Shown here piece by piece: positions 33,961 to 58,930 of a stretch of DNA of 60,000 nt. The notes beneath the pieces were generated by a model, which ran no database searches, was not told where the DNA came from, and saw nothing but the letters and a program-made list of their open reading frames with translations. A program made the translations under genes and the position numbers. Positions within the stretch are counted from its first letter, which is position 1; the number at the start of each line of letters is the position of its first letter. Source of the DNA: Chrysomallon squamiferum (Eukaryota; Mollusca; Gastropoda; Neomphalida; Peltospiridae); contig CM022670.1 of NCBI GenBank assembly GCA_012295275.1, forward strand, positions 10,098,083 through 10,158,082. The letters run 5' to 3'.

Positions 33961-34813
33961 TATTTAAGTCTCGCATCTTGGTTAACTAAAAACAGTGTAT
34001 TATCAAGCCTACCTTAAAGAAAAAAAAAATTAAAAAAAATAAAAAGAAAGGAAAAAAATAATGAATTGAATGTAATAAAACATCCTGGTTTAGTTCATAG
34101 ATTACTTTTAAAGTTTTATTACTAGACATTGTTAATAAACGGGGAAGTTATTTATCCTGGTTTTGTGTATATTTGATAAGCTAAAGACTGGATTAGTAAG
34201 AAATTTTCTTATAGAAATTCAGACAGGTATAACCGGTTTTGAATATTCACTAAATAAAATCACACAAACATATTTATTATTTGAAGATAGAAGTGTTTTA
34301 TTACTCGTTCAACAATCGCTTTGTGAATTATTAATCTGCAATTATGTGCTGTTTTTCGTATGTTACGTTTAAAGGACCATACAAGAGGAAACTCACTAAC
34401 GCATGCCGTAAGCTTTTCATTTACGTTTAGCAGCAAAGGATTTTGTTTCATAAATACCTTCTCTCAAATGGAAAATTATCTGTTTTAATCAAACGTTTTG
34501 ATGAAACTAGCGGCAACAAGTAAAAGAGGAAATGGAAAAATCGAGATCACAATTATCTTTTAGAAAATAAACTCATTTGTTGATTGTTTCATCTATCCCA
34601 TTGTTTATTCTATTATTTCAAGTTCCAAATAGTCCTCCACGTCTTATTACGTGAATGATGAATCGTGTGTGTATTTTTTGGCTGTGAGAAAGGTTCAAAT
34701 AAAACAGATGTTCATCAAATAGAAAAGGCTGGTTTTAAAAGATGATAATAATTTTTAATAATAATAATAAAAAAAAAAAAAAAATAAGAAGAAAATAAGA
34801 AAACAAACTGTAA

Positions 34814-34856
<43 letters not shown>

Positions 34857-37354
34857 ATGAATATTAAAAATAATAGCTACAACACGTTTTTCCAGTTTGA
34901 TGAATTTCAGTTGAGAAACTGATAACAAACATACTGTTTATTCTATTCTATTTTATTTTATTTTATTTTATTTTATTTTATTTTGTTTTGGTTTGTTTTG
35001 TTATGTTTTTTATTTGTTTTGTCTTGTTTTATTTTATTTAAATGAAATTATCATTATTTTTAATTTATTAATTTATTTTTTTTTATTTTTTTTCACTTCA
35101 GAGACAATTCGAAGAAAAACAGGGAAATATCTTTACAAGTATTTTCTTTAAAATCATATACGTAAGGAATAATAAAATTTCAAAAACAAAATAAAATGGA
35201 AAGATAATTGTCTGTGATCTATCAGTACAGAAAATTTATGTTATGAATTTGAATAAATATTTATAAAAAAAATTTGACGGTTCCTAATGAAGCTGTTAAA
35301 GAATTTGGTACTGTTTCGTTTTGGCATTTCTTCAACAAAACCAGCACAATGTCTGAAAACCCCATAGAACCCTCTTGGAAATTTAATTTTACGTTTCTAT
35401 TTGCAAATATTGTTATTTATTTTTAACATTTTATATTACGAATTGTATTACTTTATGTATGTATGTATGTATGTATGTATGTATGTATGTATGTATGTGT
35501 GTATGTGTATGTGTGTGTGTATGTATTTTAAATTAATACTATAAAAAATATATATATAAATTATAGTAATTATGTAGTTTAGATAAAAAATAATAACAAT
35601 AAACAAATTAATAAAACGCATTGCAAGATTTTATTTACATAATGACGTCACAATATACAGTAATAAAAGTAGCCTTTTTAGAATGATACATGAAAATTAT
35701 AAAAATTACAAGCTGCGAAACTTTATTTCAAATTTTGATACAGATAACCAAAATCAGTGAACTGATGTTTAGCAACATCTAAACAAAAATAAATAAACTG
35801 TGTATCAAAAATGTGTATGTTTGAATGTGTGTTTTTGTGTATCTGTGAGTATATGACTGAGAAAAGCACACTGTTGTGGTTTTGAAAAATAAAAAAAATA
35901 TTTATTCAATTAAATAGTTTAACATTTAGACAATGACCACAAAAATTCAGTCTTCATGAACGATATTAAGCTTGTGTATAATCTTGAAAAAAAAAAGAAA
36001 AATTTTTTTTTTTCTTTGCTGTTTTGATTTTTGCTTTAAAACATCCATTTCAAATTTTAAAAAATTATCTAAAATATTTATTGATGGGAAATGTCCAGAT
36101 AAAACAATTTTTGATAGAGAAAATTAAAATTAAAATTAAATTAGTTAATATAATTCTCTCCCATTAATTTTATGAAATATATTCATGTCTTGACAATACA
36201 AAACATGTTTTTAATTACACAATATATACAATGTAACAATGGTTTAAAGTCACTTGCTAAAAATTCCTTAATTACTTATTAAAATCTATGTACAAGCAAT
36301 ATATCTAAGGGACTTGAAAATGAGAAACAGTTTTGTTTTTTGTTGTTTTTTTAAATTATGCATGATAATAAAACTATATAAAGTATGTAGATATATATAT
36401 ATACTGTATTTTTACAACAACAAAAAGAGAATTTATAATAAAATAAATATAAATTTAATATATATATATATAAAAAAAAAAAATTCAGTTTAGCTTAACA
36501 AATTAACACAATGTTTTTCACATGCAAATACACAGATATTGATGATATATTCTTATCTATTTTTGAACATTGGCTAAACAAATAAAAAACAAAAAAAAAC
36601 AAAAAAATAACAACAAAAAGTGGCAGAACATATTATGCAAATATGATGTCAGTAATTTCAATAAAATGATGATAGAATAGAATAGATATCTAAAGAAAGA
36701 TTTTATGCTTACTGTTAAAATGTAAAAAATAGAAAAGAAAAAAAATGTTTTTGTTTATTATATAGATATAATTTGTAAACTATTTAGAAATATTTTCTTT
36801 TTATTAGTATTAACCATTTTTCTTTGTTTCTGATTTAACTTTTGGCACAAAAGTGTAAGATTGTGAAACAATTTGAGCACGAATTTGTGTTTTGAGCATG
36901 AAACCAGATTAAATAAATTTTTAGAAAATTAATTACAAATATTGAAAACATTAAATTCAGTTTTTTTGTTCTTGGGTAATTTAACTTTATGAAAAACATA
37001 TATTTAATTAACGTATATGTTTAATACATATTACTGAAAAGGGAAATTTATTAAGGAAATGAACAACTCATCTGCATTTGAATTTTTAGTCTTTAAAAAA
37101 ATAAATAAAATCAGTATGAAATGACTCCACTACCTTATACAATTTAACTTAAGTTATTTCTGAACCATAAAAAAAAAAAAAAAAAATAATAATAATAATA
37201 ATCATAATAATCATAATAATAAAAAATAAACTAATAATAATAAAATATAAAAAAAAAATAATAGTAATAATAATAATAATAATAATCATCATAATAATAA
37301 AAAAATAAAAAAAAATAATACAATAATAATAAAAATAATCATAATAATAATAAA

Positions 37355-37385
<31 letters not shown>

Positions 37386-38786
37386 TTAATATCTTCCAAC
37401 TATTCTGCCATTTTGGATGTCACAATTCATTATAAAAGTTAAATAAAAAATTATTCTGCCAAATTTTACTGACACTTTTTTTAGAGGAATGTCTGCTAAG
37501 AATTAATTATTTAAAATAATCATCAGGAATGATTTTCATTAAATACTGTAACAGGTAAAAATGACAGGGAATGATTTTTATCATTAATAAACCATATTAC
37601 AAGAAAAATCAGGTGTGTTTTAAGCATATTTATCAGGATTATGTGTAATATTAAACCTTTTGTGTGTAAAGATATATATGAACCAAAAACTACAATGTAT
37701 GATTTTATAAACCATTTACAACAAAACAAAACAAAAAAAAAATCACAAAAAAAAAAAAACCAACAAAAAAACCTAATAATCATTATATTATCTACAAATA
37801 TGTACATATATCGAAATAAAAATTATAAAATCAAAAAAAAAAAAAAAAAATTGAATATCATGACTATCTTCAGGATGTTAATTATTATTTGGGTGTTTTT
37901 AATGTTCAAGTTTGTCTCTGTGTGTATTCAAAGCTTTGTTAAAGATGAATCTTAAATGTACAGCCTACAAATTCTCTTCTACCAGTGTTTGTATTATACA
38001 CTACGGTTTTTTAGATTACAAAATTATGTTATATGGGTTTGGTGAACAGCTTATACCGGTAAATCATTTTTTGATTTATGTAAATTATTATGTGTTAATT
38101 CAGCATACAAAAATATAACTGTAAGATCCAAATCATTTATATTATTATTATTATTATTACTTATCTGCTTTTTAAAATTATTATTTTAATAATAATAATA
38201 ATATATATATAAAGAAGAGCAATAATAATAATAATAATAATAAATGCGAAAAATTATGAAAATAATAGTGATGATGGTGATGATGATAATAACAATAATA
38301 ATGCATTACAAAATCGAGAAATTAAAAACTAAGATAAAAAATATATCTAAACAATAATGACCCTATTTTTAAAAAAAAATTCAAATTTCGAATACTGTCA
38401 CAATATTTATTAGGAAGTTGTTATGTTGAAAAAATTTATCAAATTTAGACTCCATAATTTTTTGTTCTGGTACATGAAAATAAACAATCTAAAAAAAAAT
38501 GTCATTCTGTCTTGTCAGTAAACATATATATAAAAATTTATATACAAGTTTCTAAAATATGAATTTCTTCAATTTGAAAATTAATAAATTCACCTAGACA
38601 ACCTCACTTTATTTCTATTATTAATTTTCTAAAAAATATTTATGCAAAAAAAAAAAAGGGAGAAACATACAAACCTTAATAACTAAAATATAATTTGTAC
38701 CAAGTTAATAAGAATCTTATTGTTGTTTTTTTACACTTCTAATATTTAAAACATTTAAAATAAATATTTTGTACTAACAAATGTGG

Positions 38787-38817
<31 letters not shown>

Positions 38818-39608
38818 ATAATAAAATTAGAATTGATAATAATAATAATAATAATAAAAAAATAAATAAATATATATATATATATATATATAAAAAAAAA
38901 TATAATTTTTTCAACACTGATCACATTTGTTGTAATTGTAAAATACATCCAACAAAAAACTAACTATTACACTTATATTTTAGATGCCACACATATGTAT
39001 ATGTGAAACGGACATTAACACACATACATTTCAGATTAAACACTGTTGTACATGTGAAACAGATCCACCTAAACATTACACATACATTTCAGAAACAACA
39101 AACACACTTGCAGTTTCCAGCACCATTTCTTTTTGTGATCACCAAAAGAGTTGACAAAAAAAAAAATTAAAAAATTAAAATTATTTGTTAAAGATAAATT
39201 ATATAAATTATACGTTAACTGACATACAGAATAAGTATTAAAAAAATAAAAGTTTCTGTACAATGCATAGAATATTTGAGGCTGTAGTTTGATTCATTAT
39301 AATCACAGTTCTGGACTGGTTAAAAAAAAACAACACAAAATCCCCCAAAAATGTACACATACACACACAGTGGTCTCTCGTTAGTATTTTAAATATAAAC
39401 ACTAAAAATATTTGTTAAGTCTTTTCATAGGCACTTCGGATCAAAGGGAATTTTTATGTTTATTGAGTGTATAGAGGAAGAGAAAATTTTGATGTTCAGA
39501 ATTCACAGAATGTTCTTGTATAACATGGAAAGTTCTTCTTCATCTATTTTGATGTTCCCAACATTAAATATCCCTTGATATTAAAAAATAATAATAATAA
39601 TAAAAAAA

Positions 39609-39639
<31 letters not shown>

Positions 39640-39705
39640 TGACAATAATAATAATAAATAAATAAATAAATAATAATAAATAAATATAATAATAATAATA
39701 ATAAC

Positions 39706-39759
<54 letters not shown>

Positions 39760-39766
39760 AATAAAT

Positions 39767-39842
<76 letters not shown>

Positions 39843-40200
39843 AGTAAATAAATTAATTAAATAAAAATTATAACCCTCTCCTAAAATTAAAAAAAATTCA
39901 TTTCCTCCATTTCACACAACAAAAATTAATGCTTTCCTGTGGTCTACACAGGTATTACACCTGTTAACTGAAATCATGTTATTATCAAATTCCTGACACA
40001 TCAGCAACAACAATGTAACAGAAATTGATCGAAAAAAAATAATCCTCCATTTTTTTCCCTTCACTAATGTACCAGTCCACCACACACAGAGAGGAATTTT
40101 CTTATGTCTGTTAATTACATGCAGCAAGTTAACCATGTTTTGATTTCAGTCAGTTCGCTCTCCGGTCTGTTACAGTTTCACTTAAAACAATCGCACAACA
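33961..40200. other. Intergenic region between genes B and C
   Basis: No gene is recognised. It is dominated by simple repeats: (AAAT)n (about 34815-34858), (TTTTA)n (about 34945-34985), (TGTA)n (about 35456-35520), AAT arrays (about 37185-37385 and about 39585-39845), poly(A) (about 38787-38815) and (AT)n (about 38872-38892). The 3' UTR of gene C must lie in the right part. Confidence 0.65.
39585..39845. repeat. Long (AAT)n / (AAAT)n array
   Basis: About 260 bp of interrupted AAT and AAAT units downstream of gene C. Confidence 0.95.
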
Positions 40201-50359
<10,159 letters not shown>

Positions 50360-50388
50360 TGTCTGTCTTTATACAACAACCAGGCTAT
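50360..50388 (-). other. Gene C 5' UTR part next to the start codon
   Basis: The sense-strand acceptor cttctgtcttgcag ends at 50389, 29 nt before the ATG. In the ATG frame a stop (TAA) lies in this leader, so the ATG at 50359 is the start. An upstream non-coding exon is expected. Confidence 0.5.
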
Positions 50389-51097
50389 CTGCAAGACAGA
50401 AGAAAGAGTCTTACATTATTTTGGAAATGTTGATATTTACAGTTATGGTTTAAGTAGAAAAAAAAAAAAAAAAAAATCGTTTCTGTTATGATTTTTGTAT
50501 TAAGTAATGCAGGATTTAAAAGAAAATTTAATAATAATGAATAAAAAGAAAAAATACTGTGGCTTATCCTAAAATATCCAAACACTTTTTCACAGGACAA
50601 AAAAAAAAAGAAAAAAAAAAGACAACAACAACAATAATAATAATAATAATAAAAATCATTTCAAAATCAAAAATCATCTGCTATCAGTATACCAGGTAAA
50701 TCTTTAGTAAAAGTACAAACAAATTATACCAGATATTCAGTAAATGTTAAGTGAACATTTAAAACTATTTGTGATACAGATTCAGACATCAATGCTCTGA
50801 TTAAAAGTTAAAACAGTTGACTTTACAGAACTAACTAAATCAATCACTGGACGGCTACTACAAAAACTGACTAAAACCAGTCAAAACATTTTTTTTTTTT
50901 ATAACTTAATTTTTGCTGTTTAGCTGCAATGATGAACTACAAAATTTCTATATAAGCAACAGCAAACATGTGATGTGAGCATTAATTTCTGTTCAGCTCT
51001 GGATTAATTAAACATTTTTTATGGCTATTTTATGTTTTGGGTGTCAGCTATCTTCCAACTCTAGTAACCCAGGCTTTTGGCCTTTTTGAGTTTGATG

Positions 51098-51134
<37 letters not shown>

Positions 51135-52895
51135 AATCAAAGTAATATTTTTTCTTTAAGCTCTCTGACAGTATTTCTTGCGTACTTTAAATAAACATAT
51201 CTGTAAAAGCTTATCATGGCTTATGGTGATCTTCCTAAAACAGAAAAGAAAATTTCTTATGAAAGAATGTGCAAAGAAATCTTAACACACAGTTCTGGCA
51301 GCTAATTAACACAGTGATACACAATGATCTTTATTAATGTTACTCTGTCCTGTATTAAACTGACAAGATCTGGGGTATTGTGCATGAAAGGCATACTTGA
51401 ACAATTCTTTTTTTTTTATATATAAAAAGACTGCATAGCTTTTAATTTTCTACCCTTATAAATTCAAAAAGTAACTGCTGACGAAACAGAATCAACTGAT
51501 GTACTTCAGTAATGTTGTCAGACAAAAAACATCTCTGCTATCAATAATGCTAAAAGAAACTTGATAATGGAATACAATACAGAGCAATGCAGGATTTGTC
51601 AACAGCTTACATCATAATTTAAATTATACATAAGTCTGAAAATAACTGAACAATAGCAACACTTCCTGGTTGAGAACTTGTATCCAGGACAAAAACGAGC
51701 ACCAACACTGAAGTAAGCCAATGTGCTATATACAGGTTTTATCTCACAGGCTTTGATGACTAATACACCAGCCACGTACCCTGAACAGCAACAACAACAA
51801 CTGTAACAAAAACTGGAGTAATAATGTGTATGTGTCTGTGATTAATATGAAATATACACGTGTCATCATGCAGACACATACATACATGTACACGAACAAA
51901 TACACACATGCGCATGTATTAAATCATTTTTACAATAATTTCATTAAAAACGTAATCTGCTGCCATTATTTTTTTAGCATACATAATTTTACGTATATTT
52001 GTGTGTGTGTGTCTTTGTGTGTGCAGTGCACATAACATAAGACAAAGTCTCATATCAACATCACAGTGTTGTAAAATAGCTCAAAATGAGCTTAATGAAG
52101 AATTAATCCTTTGATGCACTGTTTTCTTGCTTAATAATATTTCATATCATTGTATAGATAGGACTGTTCAGTTTAAGTATAAACAGGATGTGCAGTGATC
52201 ATATTATCATGTCTGACACTATGAAGATGTTTTCATGAGACTGTTGTCAAAGTGACATGGCATTTATCTTAACTGCTTGAAGCACTGCATCTTATTTTTA
52301 GTAAATATAAATAATCTGATTAGTTCATTTATTTATTATATTCATGTAGAGGTTTAGTTGTGTGTACTTTTTGTAAAAAAGATTTTTCTTTAGATGGGTA
52401 GGCAGAATATTACTTGTTAAAGTATGTCAAATTATTTATGAAAATATAAAGGGAAAAGAAGAACAAAAGAATAATAATAATAAATTAAAAAAATAAATTA
52501 AAAATAAATAAGTAAATAATAATAATTAAAAAAAACAATTATAATTAAAATAAACAAAATAAAATAAAAACTAAAAATATACTACTATTAATAGTATTAT
52601 TACTACTTCTACTACTACTTCTAGTAACAGTAATAATAATAATAACTAAATAAATAAATAAAACTTTCACAACATAATGTAGATAATACTGTACATGGTT
52701 TCTAAACCAGGAAGTGCTTTTCAGTTATTTTCAAACCTTATATATGTATATATTTAGCTAACAATAAAATAAAATAAAACATACAAAATCAGTTGTTTAA
52801 AACACACTGACATATACAAGCATCAGTACCAGTTAATTAAAATCTATACACAAGTAAATAATTTAAAAAAAGCATAACACAATAATAATAACAAC

Positions 52896-52961
<66 letters not shown>

Positions 52962-55117
52962 GACGATGATGATAATGTTAATAATAGTAATAAAAAATAA
53001 AAAATAATAATAAAAACACAAATATAAACTGCAGCCGAATTTTTAAACCTTTTTTGCCATCTCAAATATTATCATTACCTACATGACAGCACACACTCAT
53101 ATTGTATCAGTAAATATTTACTGTTTCTTGGATCCATTTAACTGTTCCAGTCTCTCTCTCAAGTTGTTTCATGGGCTCTTCATGTCATCCATAAACATAT
53201 ATAGACAATAATGCTTTGTTTTAATGCTTTTTCCTCTTTTTTTGTTTTCATTGTTGCAGTTACGGATAATGGCTTTTATGCCTGTCTAAAATCAAACTGT
53301 TTGATCTCTGTGATAAAAGAAAGGGTTTCGGTTTATAATTTTTTTGTAACAGTTGTGGATCTGTGCAAATGACAGATGATATTTCAGCTGCTTAATCATC
53401 CTTTTGTCTACATTGTGACACACAATATTTTTAAAACCTTTCTCTGATAACCTGAAGGGTTATTTCAGTTTTATTTTAATGGTGGTGTATTTATGTTTTA
53501 ACTTACGTATATGTAGTTTGTAATTAACTGGTGCTGCATGCTCTTATACATGCCTGCAATTTATAAAATTCACTTCATAACAACTTTAGATTTACAAAAT
53601 TAATTCGTGTGATGCACTCACTTCTCACAGATATCCATTACAAGCAAGCAAATCCACAAGTGAATCATCCAAAAGGAAGTAAATCTCTTGTTTTTATATA
53701 TATATATATATATACATAAATAAAATCTTAACACAAGGCTTTCTGTTAAAATATGGGTATTATTTTTTTACCTGTTAACATGATTACAATACATTATTAA
53801 GTATCACTACTGCCACTGTATCCAAACCCTTTTGTTCTACTTGCTTATATTCTGCATGTATACAATTTCCACTCATATAAAATCTTTGCTCAACAGAACA
53901 CAACCATAAATAAACAATTCAGAGCATTTTCAAACAAAATCATGGTTCACTGATTTTGAAAACACCATATGCTGGTACTGGTCGTTAAAAGAAATAAAGC
54001 TTGTTTGAAATAAAAAAATTTTTTTTTTTTTTAAATTATATTTTTTTTATACCTCACATTACCTTTGCCTTTAAAATACTTCATAATACTGAATATATAC
54101 AATGTTAATTGAGCAATAAGATTTGTAAATATAAATTAAAGTATTAATTCAGCAAAGGGATTCATAAATACAAATTAAAGTGTTGAACAAGTAGCTTAAA
54201 TGCATTTTCGCATTCATTCATGTCACTAAGCTTTGTTAATAGTAAAGTACAGTTACTATACACACTGACAAATATTTCATTATAATATCATCTAAATAGA
54301 AAAGTGTGTACTGAAGTCTGAACTTTTAGAATCACTGATATTGCCACAACATATATACAGATCAATCCTTATACATACACAGACACTGTTACAATATCTA
54401 TACATAATATTAATTTATTATTACGCTTTTTATTTTATTAGTTTTATTACTTTCTCCCACAAAAATTCTAAAATACAATTACACACAAGGGGTGTAGCAT
54501 CAGCAGTTAACTGTTACAGACTCCACCCACATCTCCACCCACATTTCCACAGATGTGCTTGTGAGATCAGTAATAATTTAGTTTAATTATCACATTACAG
54601 TGAAAGATTATTTATAAAACAAACTGTCCAATTAAACATAATCTGAACATTTAGGCATGTTGAATTAACCCTGCAAAGATATAACAGCCATGTTGGTTTT
54701 CTTCGAATGTCTCTCCGAAGGTTAAACAGAATCTTAACACGGCTTTGTTTTTGTTTGATTTTTTGGTTTAAAATATTTGAACAGTTAATGCAATTTATCA
54801 AAAAAAAAAAAAAAATGGTGTTAACTACGGCAAAGATTTATGAAAAAAAAAAAAAAAAAAATTAAAATGTTAGCATGGTGTTTATCTTACATATACACTT
54901 CTCTATCATTGTGTGACAATAAACAATAACTGTATATATTGGAGATGTAGTAGTAGTAGCAGTAATTGTAATAGAAGTAGTTCTTATAGTTGTAACATCA
55001 GTAATAAAAATAGTAAGTATTAAATTATGATAAACCTCATATTAATATGTACATACAAACAATTATATATAAAAGAATAAAAATAAATAAATAATAATAA
55101 TAATAGTAGTAGTAGTA

Positions 55118-55168
<51 letters not shown>

Positions 55169-55454
55169 GTAGTAGTAGTAGTTATAGTCATAGCAGTAGT
55201 AGTAGTAGTAATAATAATAAATAAATAAGTAAGTAATACCTAATTAATGTCTTTCTATATCCTGATGTTAAACACACAAATATATTCCTTTGACATGATT
55301 CACTCTACACGGTTGAATATCATTTTTTTTTTATTTGTACAGTGATGGATAATGTGATTTTTGTTGCTATAGTTATGTATAAACACAGTTATTGTACTTC
55401 TGAACAACACGATTTTGACCCATCACTATTGTCTGGGGTTATTTATAAACTGAC

Positions 55455-55542
55455 CTTTGTTCCATTTAACAATTCGTCATCAGACAGAGGCTGGGATGGT
55501 GGAACGGGGTGGGAAGGATGATAATTTGAAAAATAATGTTGG
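55455..55542 (-). other. Candidate coding or 5'-UTR exon, product unrecognised
   Basis: On the minus strand an acceptor (ttccttgtctgtcag) and a donor (AACAAAG|GTCAGT) bound 88 nt of clearly higher GC than the surroundings. It is open as QHYFSNYHPSHPVPPSQPLS then DDELLNGTK, Pro/Ser-rich like a flexible signalling-protein segment. It could belong to a gene entering from the right, or be a non-coding leader exon of gene C. No domain is recognised. Confidence 0.35.
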
Positions 55543-55896
55543 CTGACAGACAAGGAAGTATTTAATACACTGTACATAACAGAGAACATATATTAAACGG
55601 AAATATTTCACAACAGCATGATATAGATAAGAAACACTGCGCACACAAACACATACACCAGTGTTTTAATATTATACTTGTATAGAATAAGTGAAAAGAA
55701 GAAAGAAAAGGGGAATGAAAAAAAAATGATGAAAGAAAGGAATTAAAAATAGATGGAAAAAATAAAAAAATAAAGAAAAAATAAATAAAGGAAACAAAAA
55801 ATAGATGGACACAATAAATACTAACCTACAAAAAAATTTCATATCTCTCTAACACACACACACACATATTTACACATACACATACACATGTGCACA

Positions 55897-55930
<34 letters not shown>

Positions 55931-56499
55931 GCACAACTATGGCAAGCTAAAAAGAATGAACTCTGACCCTCCGATTTCACTTTATCTTCTCATTGTTACC
56001 CTTCCTGTACAGGAAATATGCCAGGTTCAGAGATCTGCCTTACACTCTTATCAGAATGACAAAATAGTTTTTTATTTTTCTTTCTCTGTCTCTCACATCA
56101 GGAAGGTCAAGAAAACAAACAAGTTATTTCAGACAGAAGATTGGCATCCACTTCAGATAAGAAGAATCCTGTGTCTCTCAGAGGACACCATATTTAAGTT
56201 GACCGTGTTAAAACCTGTCTGGCATTTGTCATTAGAGAAAGAAGAAATCTCTCCAATCTTTAATATGCTGGCTGAAATTACAGACACATTTGTTACTTTT
56301 GTTTTAATGCTCCTCGTACACTGTGGAAGATTCTTTGTATCACGAGAAAGCTCGTGTATTTGAACAGAATCTGATTTTGTTTTTGTGGACCATCTGAGAT
56401 ATGAAATTTGCTGTTACCTTTGAAAACAAAAAGAGCTAATATCATAGTTTTTGAAACATTGTTGAATTGTATCTGAAGCTCTCTCACTCTCTCTCTCTG

Positions 56500-56559
<60 letters not shown>

Positions 56560-57628
56560 ACAAACACACTCTTAAAAAAATAAACAAAACATCTTTGGTC
56601 ACACAGCATTATCCATTATATTATGGCTAAGGACCATGCAGCTAATAAAAGGCTACAGGGTTGTTTTTTTAGCAGCAAGAAATATTTGAATGCACCTTCC
56701 CATAGACAGGAAAACAGATATTACAACAATTGCTAAATTAATCATAAAATACTGCAATGTTGGAGCAGGTAAATGAGGACAGAATATTGCTGCAGAAAAA
56801 AAGAAGAAGAAAAAAGGAGAGACATCCTATAATGGAAGAAGAAGAAGAACAACAACATGAACAAATAAAAACAGAGGATGACATTACAGTGGTTTTAGGT
56901 ATCTGCTGGGTGTATCTTGTGACATAAACACGACCAGGAAGCTGTAACAAGATAAGGTTCTTGTAACATAAACACACACAATTATCTCAGTTAACTGGAA
57001 AATAATATTTTCATAAAATGTGTCACAGCTTTAATGTTTAATGGAAAAAAAAAAGCAACAGTAAGAAAATAATGGTAGCAACAAAACTAACAATGAATGT
57101 AACAAAAATAACAATAATAATGATAATAGCAATATTAATAAAGCAACAGTAACATTTATAATAATAATAATATTAATAATAATGATAAAATTATAATAAT
57201 TATATAATAACATTAAGAATAAAATTAAATAATAAATAAATTATTTTTAAAAAATCAAATGTTAAAAAAATAATTCAATACTAATGATGATGATCAAATG
57301 TTATAATAATGATGCTCATATTAAATTTATAATTATGATACTAATTATAATAAAAACAACAGTAATAAATACAACTGAAATGATGTATATAAACATTACA
57401 CCTACAAATCAGGGATTAAAACAGGGAGTGACTTCAGGAAGGGAGGGATTTAATGTAACAGAGTAATCACACCAGTGAAATCTGTGTAATTTGAAAAGGC
57501 TCACATGATACAAAATATTTCGTTTACAGTGACTGTGTTCCAACACACAATTTCTTATTTATAACAGAAAAAGGTGATCATCATCTTTTGAAACATCAAG
57601 CTTTAATGAAAGTCAAACGAAATAATGC

Positions 57629-57664
<36 letters not shown>

Positions 57665-58756
57665 TATATTAATTGATTAGTTATTAAGTTGTAAATGAAA
57701 GCTGACTGAAATATAAAATGACAGATGGATAAATAAAATAAATTAGTTAAATAATTTGAAACAACTGTGTAAAAAAAAAAAAAATAATAAACCCCAAACT
57801 AATCTAATTAAAAACAATTGGGTGACCACAATAAATAACAGTGCAATGACAGTAAGTTCAAAAACAATATACAGCCTACATAATATATGCACATCAATTA
57901 CACAGACACATACACACACATTGTTTTCAATAAATATGATTAATTTAATTAATATACTGAATGTTAAATATGTCTGACTGAGCCTGTGGCTATTTCTAGG
58001 TCAGTCACTTGTCCATTTACCTACATTCAGTGTATCTGGTATCCTGCCTTTGATAAATCTCAAACTTACAGGTTATAACTGCCTCGATATGACATAATTA
58101 CATGAACTGTGGGTACAGTTAGTTTGTTCAGTGCAGAACATAATTATTTTGACAAATGCGTGACAGTATACATCACACTTCTTTAATACAGAATTCTTAA
58201 AATAAACAGATAAATAAATAAAATAAATAAATAAAACAAACCTAAGGGATTATAAACATTTATGCATATGACTATACCATATGTTTTTAATAGCATATGT
58301 AAAAACTTTAAATATTTAAAAAGATTCTTATGCACTAGTTTTACACACGCACACACACACACACACACATACATACATATTACTTTTTTTATTATTAATA
58401 TATAATAACAGAAACTGAATTCTGATTTGACTGATGAATTTGTAACTTTCTAACCTGAAGGTATTAAAAGTAGACAAGTAAGGGAAAGAATTTATACATA
58501 TTTTGGCTATCTGTTACATACAACATTCGGTCTAAGCCACACTGAATGTCATAAGCTTCTATTAGTTATCTTGTCACAGTTTTTGTTAATGATGACAATT
58601 CTGAAAGCACAAAGGTTATGAAGTACAACAAAAACTGAAGAAAAAAAAAACTTAGTGAAACAGTCTTGTTGAAATTACAGGTATTACATTAACAGAACTT
58701 TTTATAAAATGTATCTCCTGAATTGTTTTAAAAGGCATCAGTCAACCTTTACAAAA

Positions 58757-58760
58757 AAAG

Positions 58761-58796
<36 letters not shown>

Positions 58797-58812
58797 ATAA
58801 TAATAATAATAA

Positions 58813-58851
<39 letters not shown>

Positions 58852-58930
58852 AACAAAACAAAACAAAACAAAACAAAACAAAACAAAACAAAACAAAATA
58901 AAAATAAATAAATAATAATAAATAAATTTT
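58757..58930. repeat. Compound microsatellite poly(A)-(AAT)n-(AAAT)n-(AAAAC)n
   Basis: Successive pure tracts of A, AAT, AAAT and AAAAC units. The open frames across it are artefacts. Confidence 0.97.

Noticed and set aside
53144-53300. Possible exon on either strand (a plus-strand acceptor tttcattgttgcag near 53260; a minus-strand peptide QLERETGTVKWIQET)
   Set aside because: Plus frame stops after eight codons; minus segment lacks convincing splice sites at both ends.
56414-56602. Minus-strand frame with alternating Cys-Val and Arg-Glu
   Set aside because: It is a translation of (CA)n and (CT)n microsatellites.
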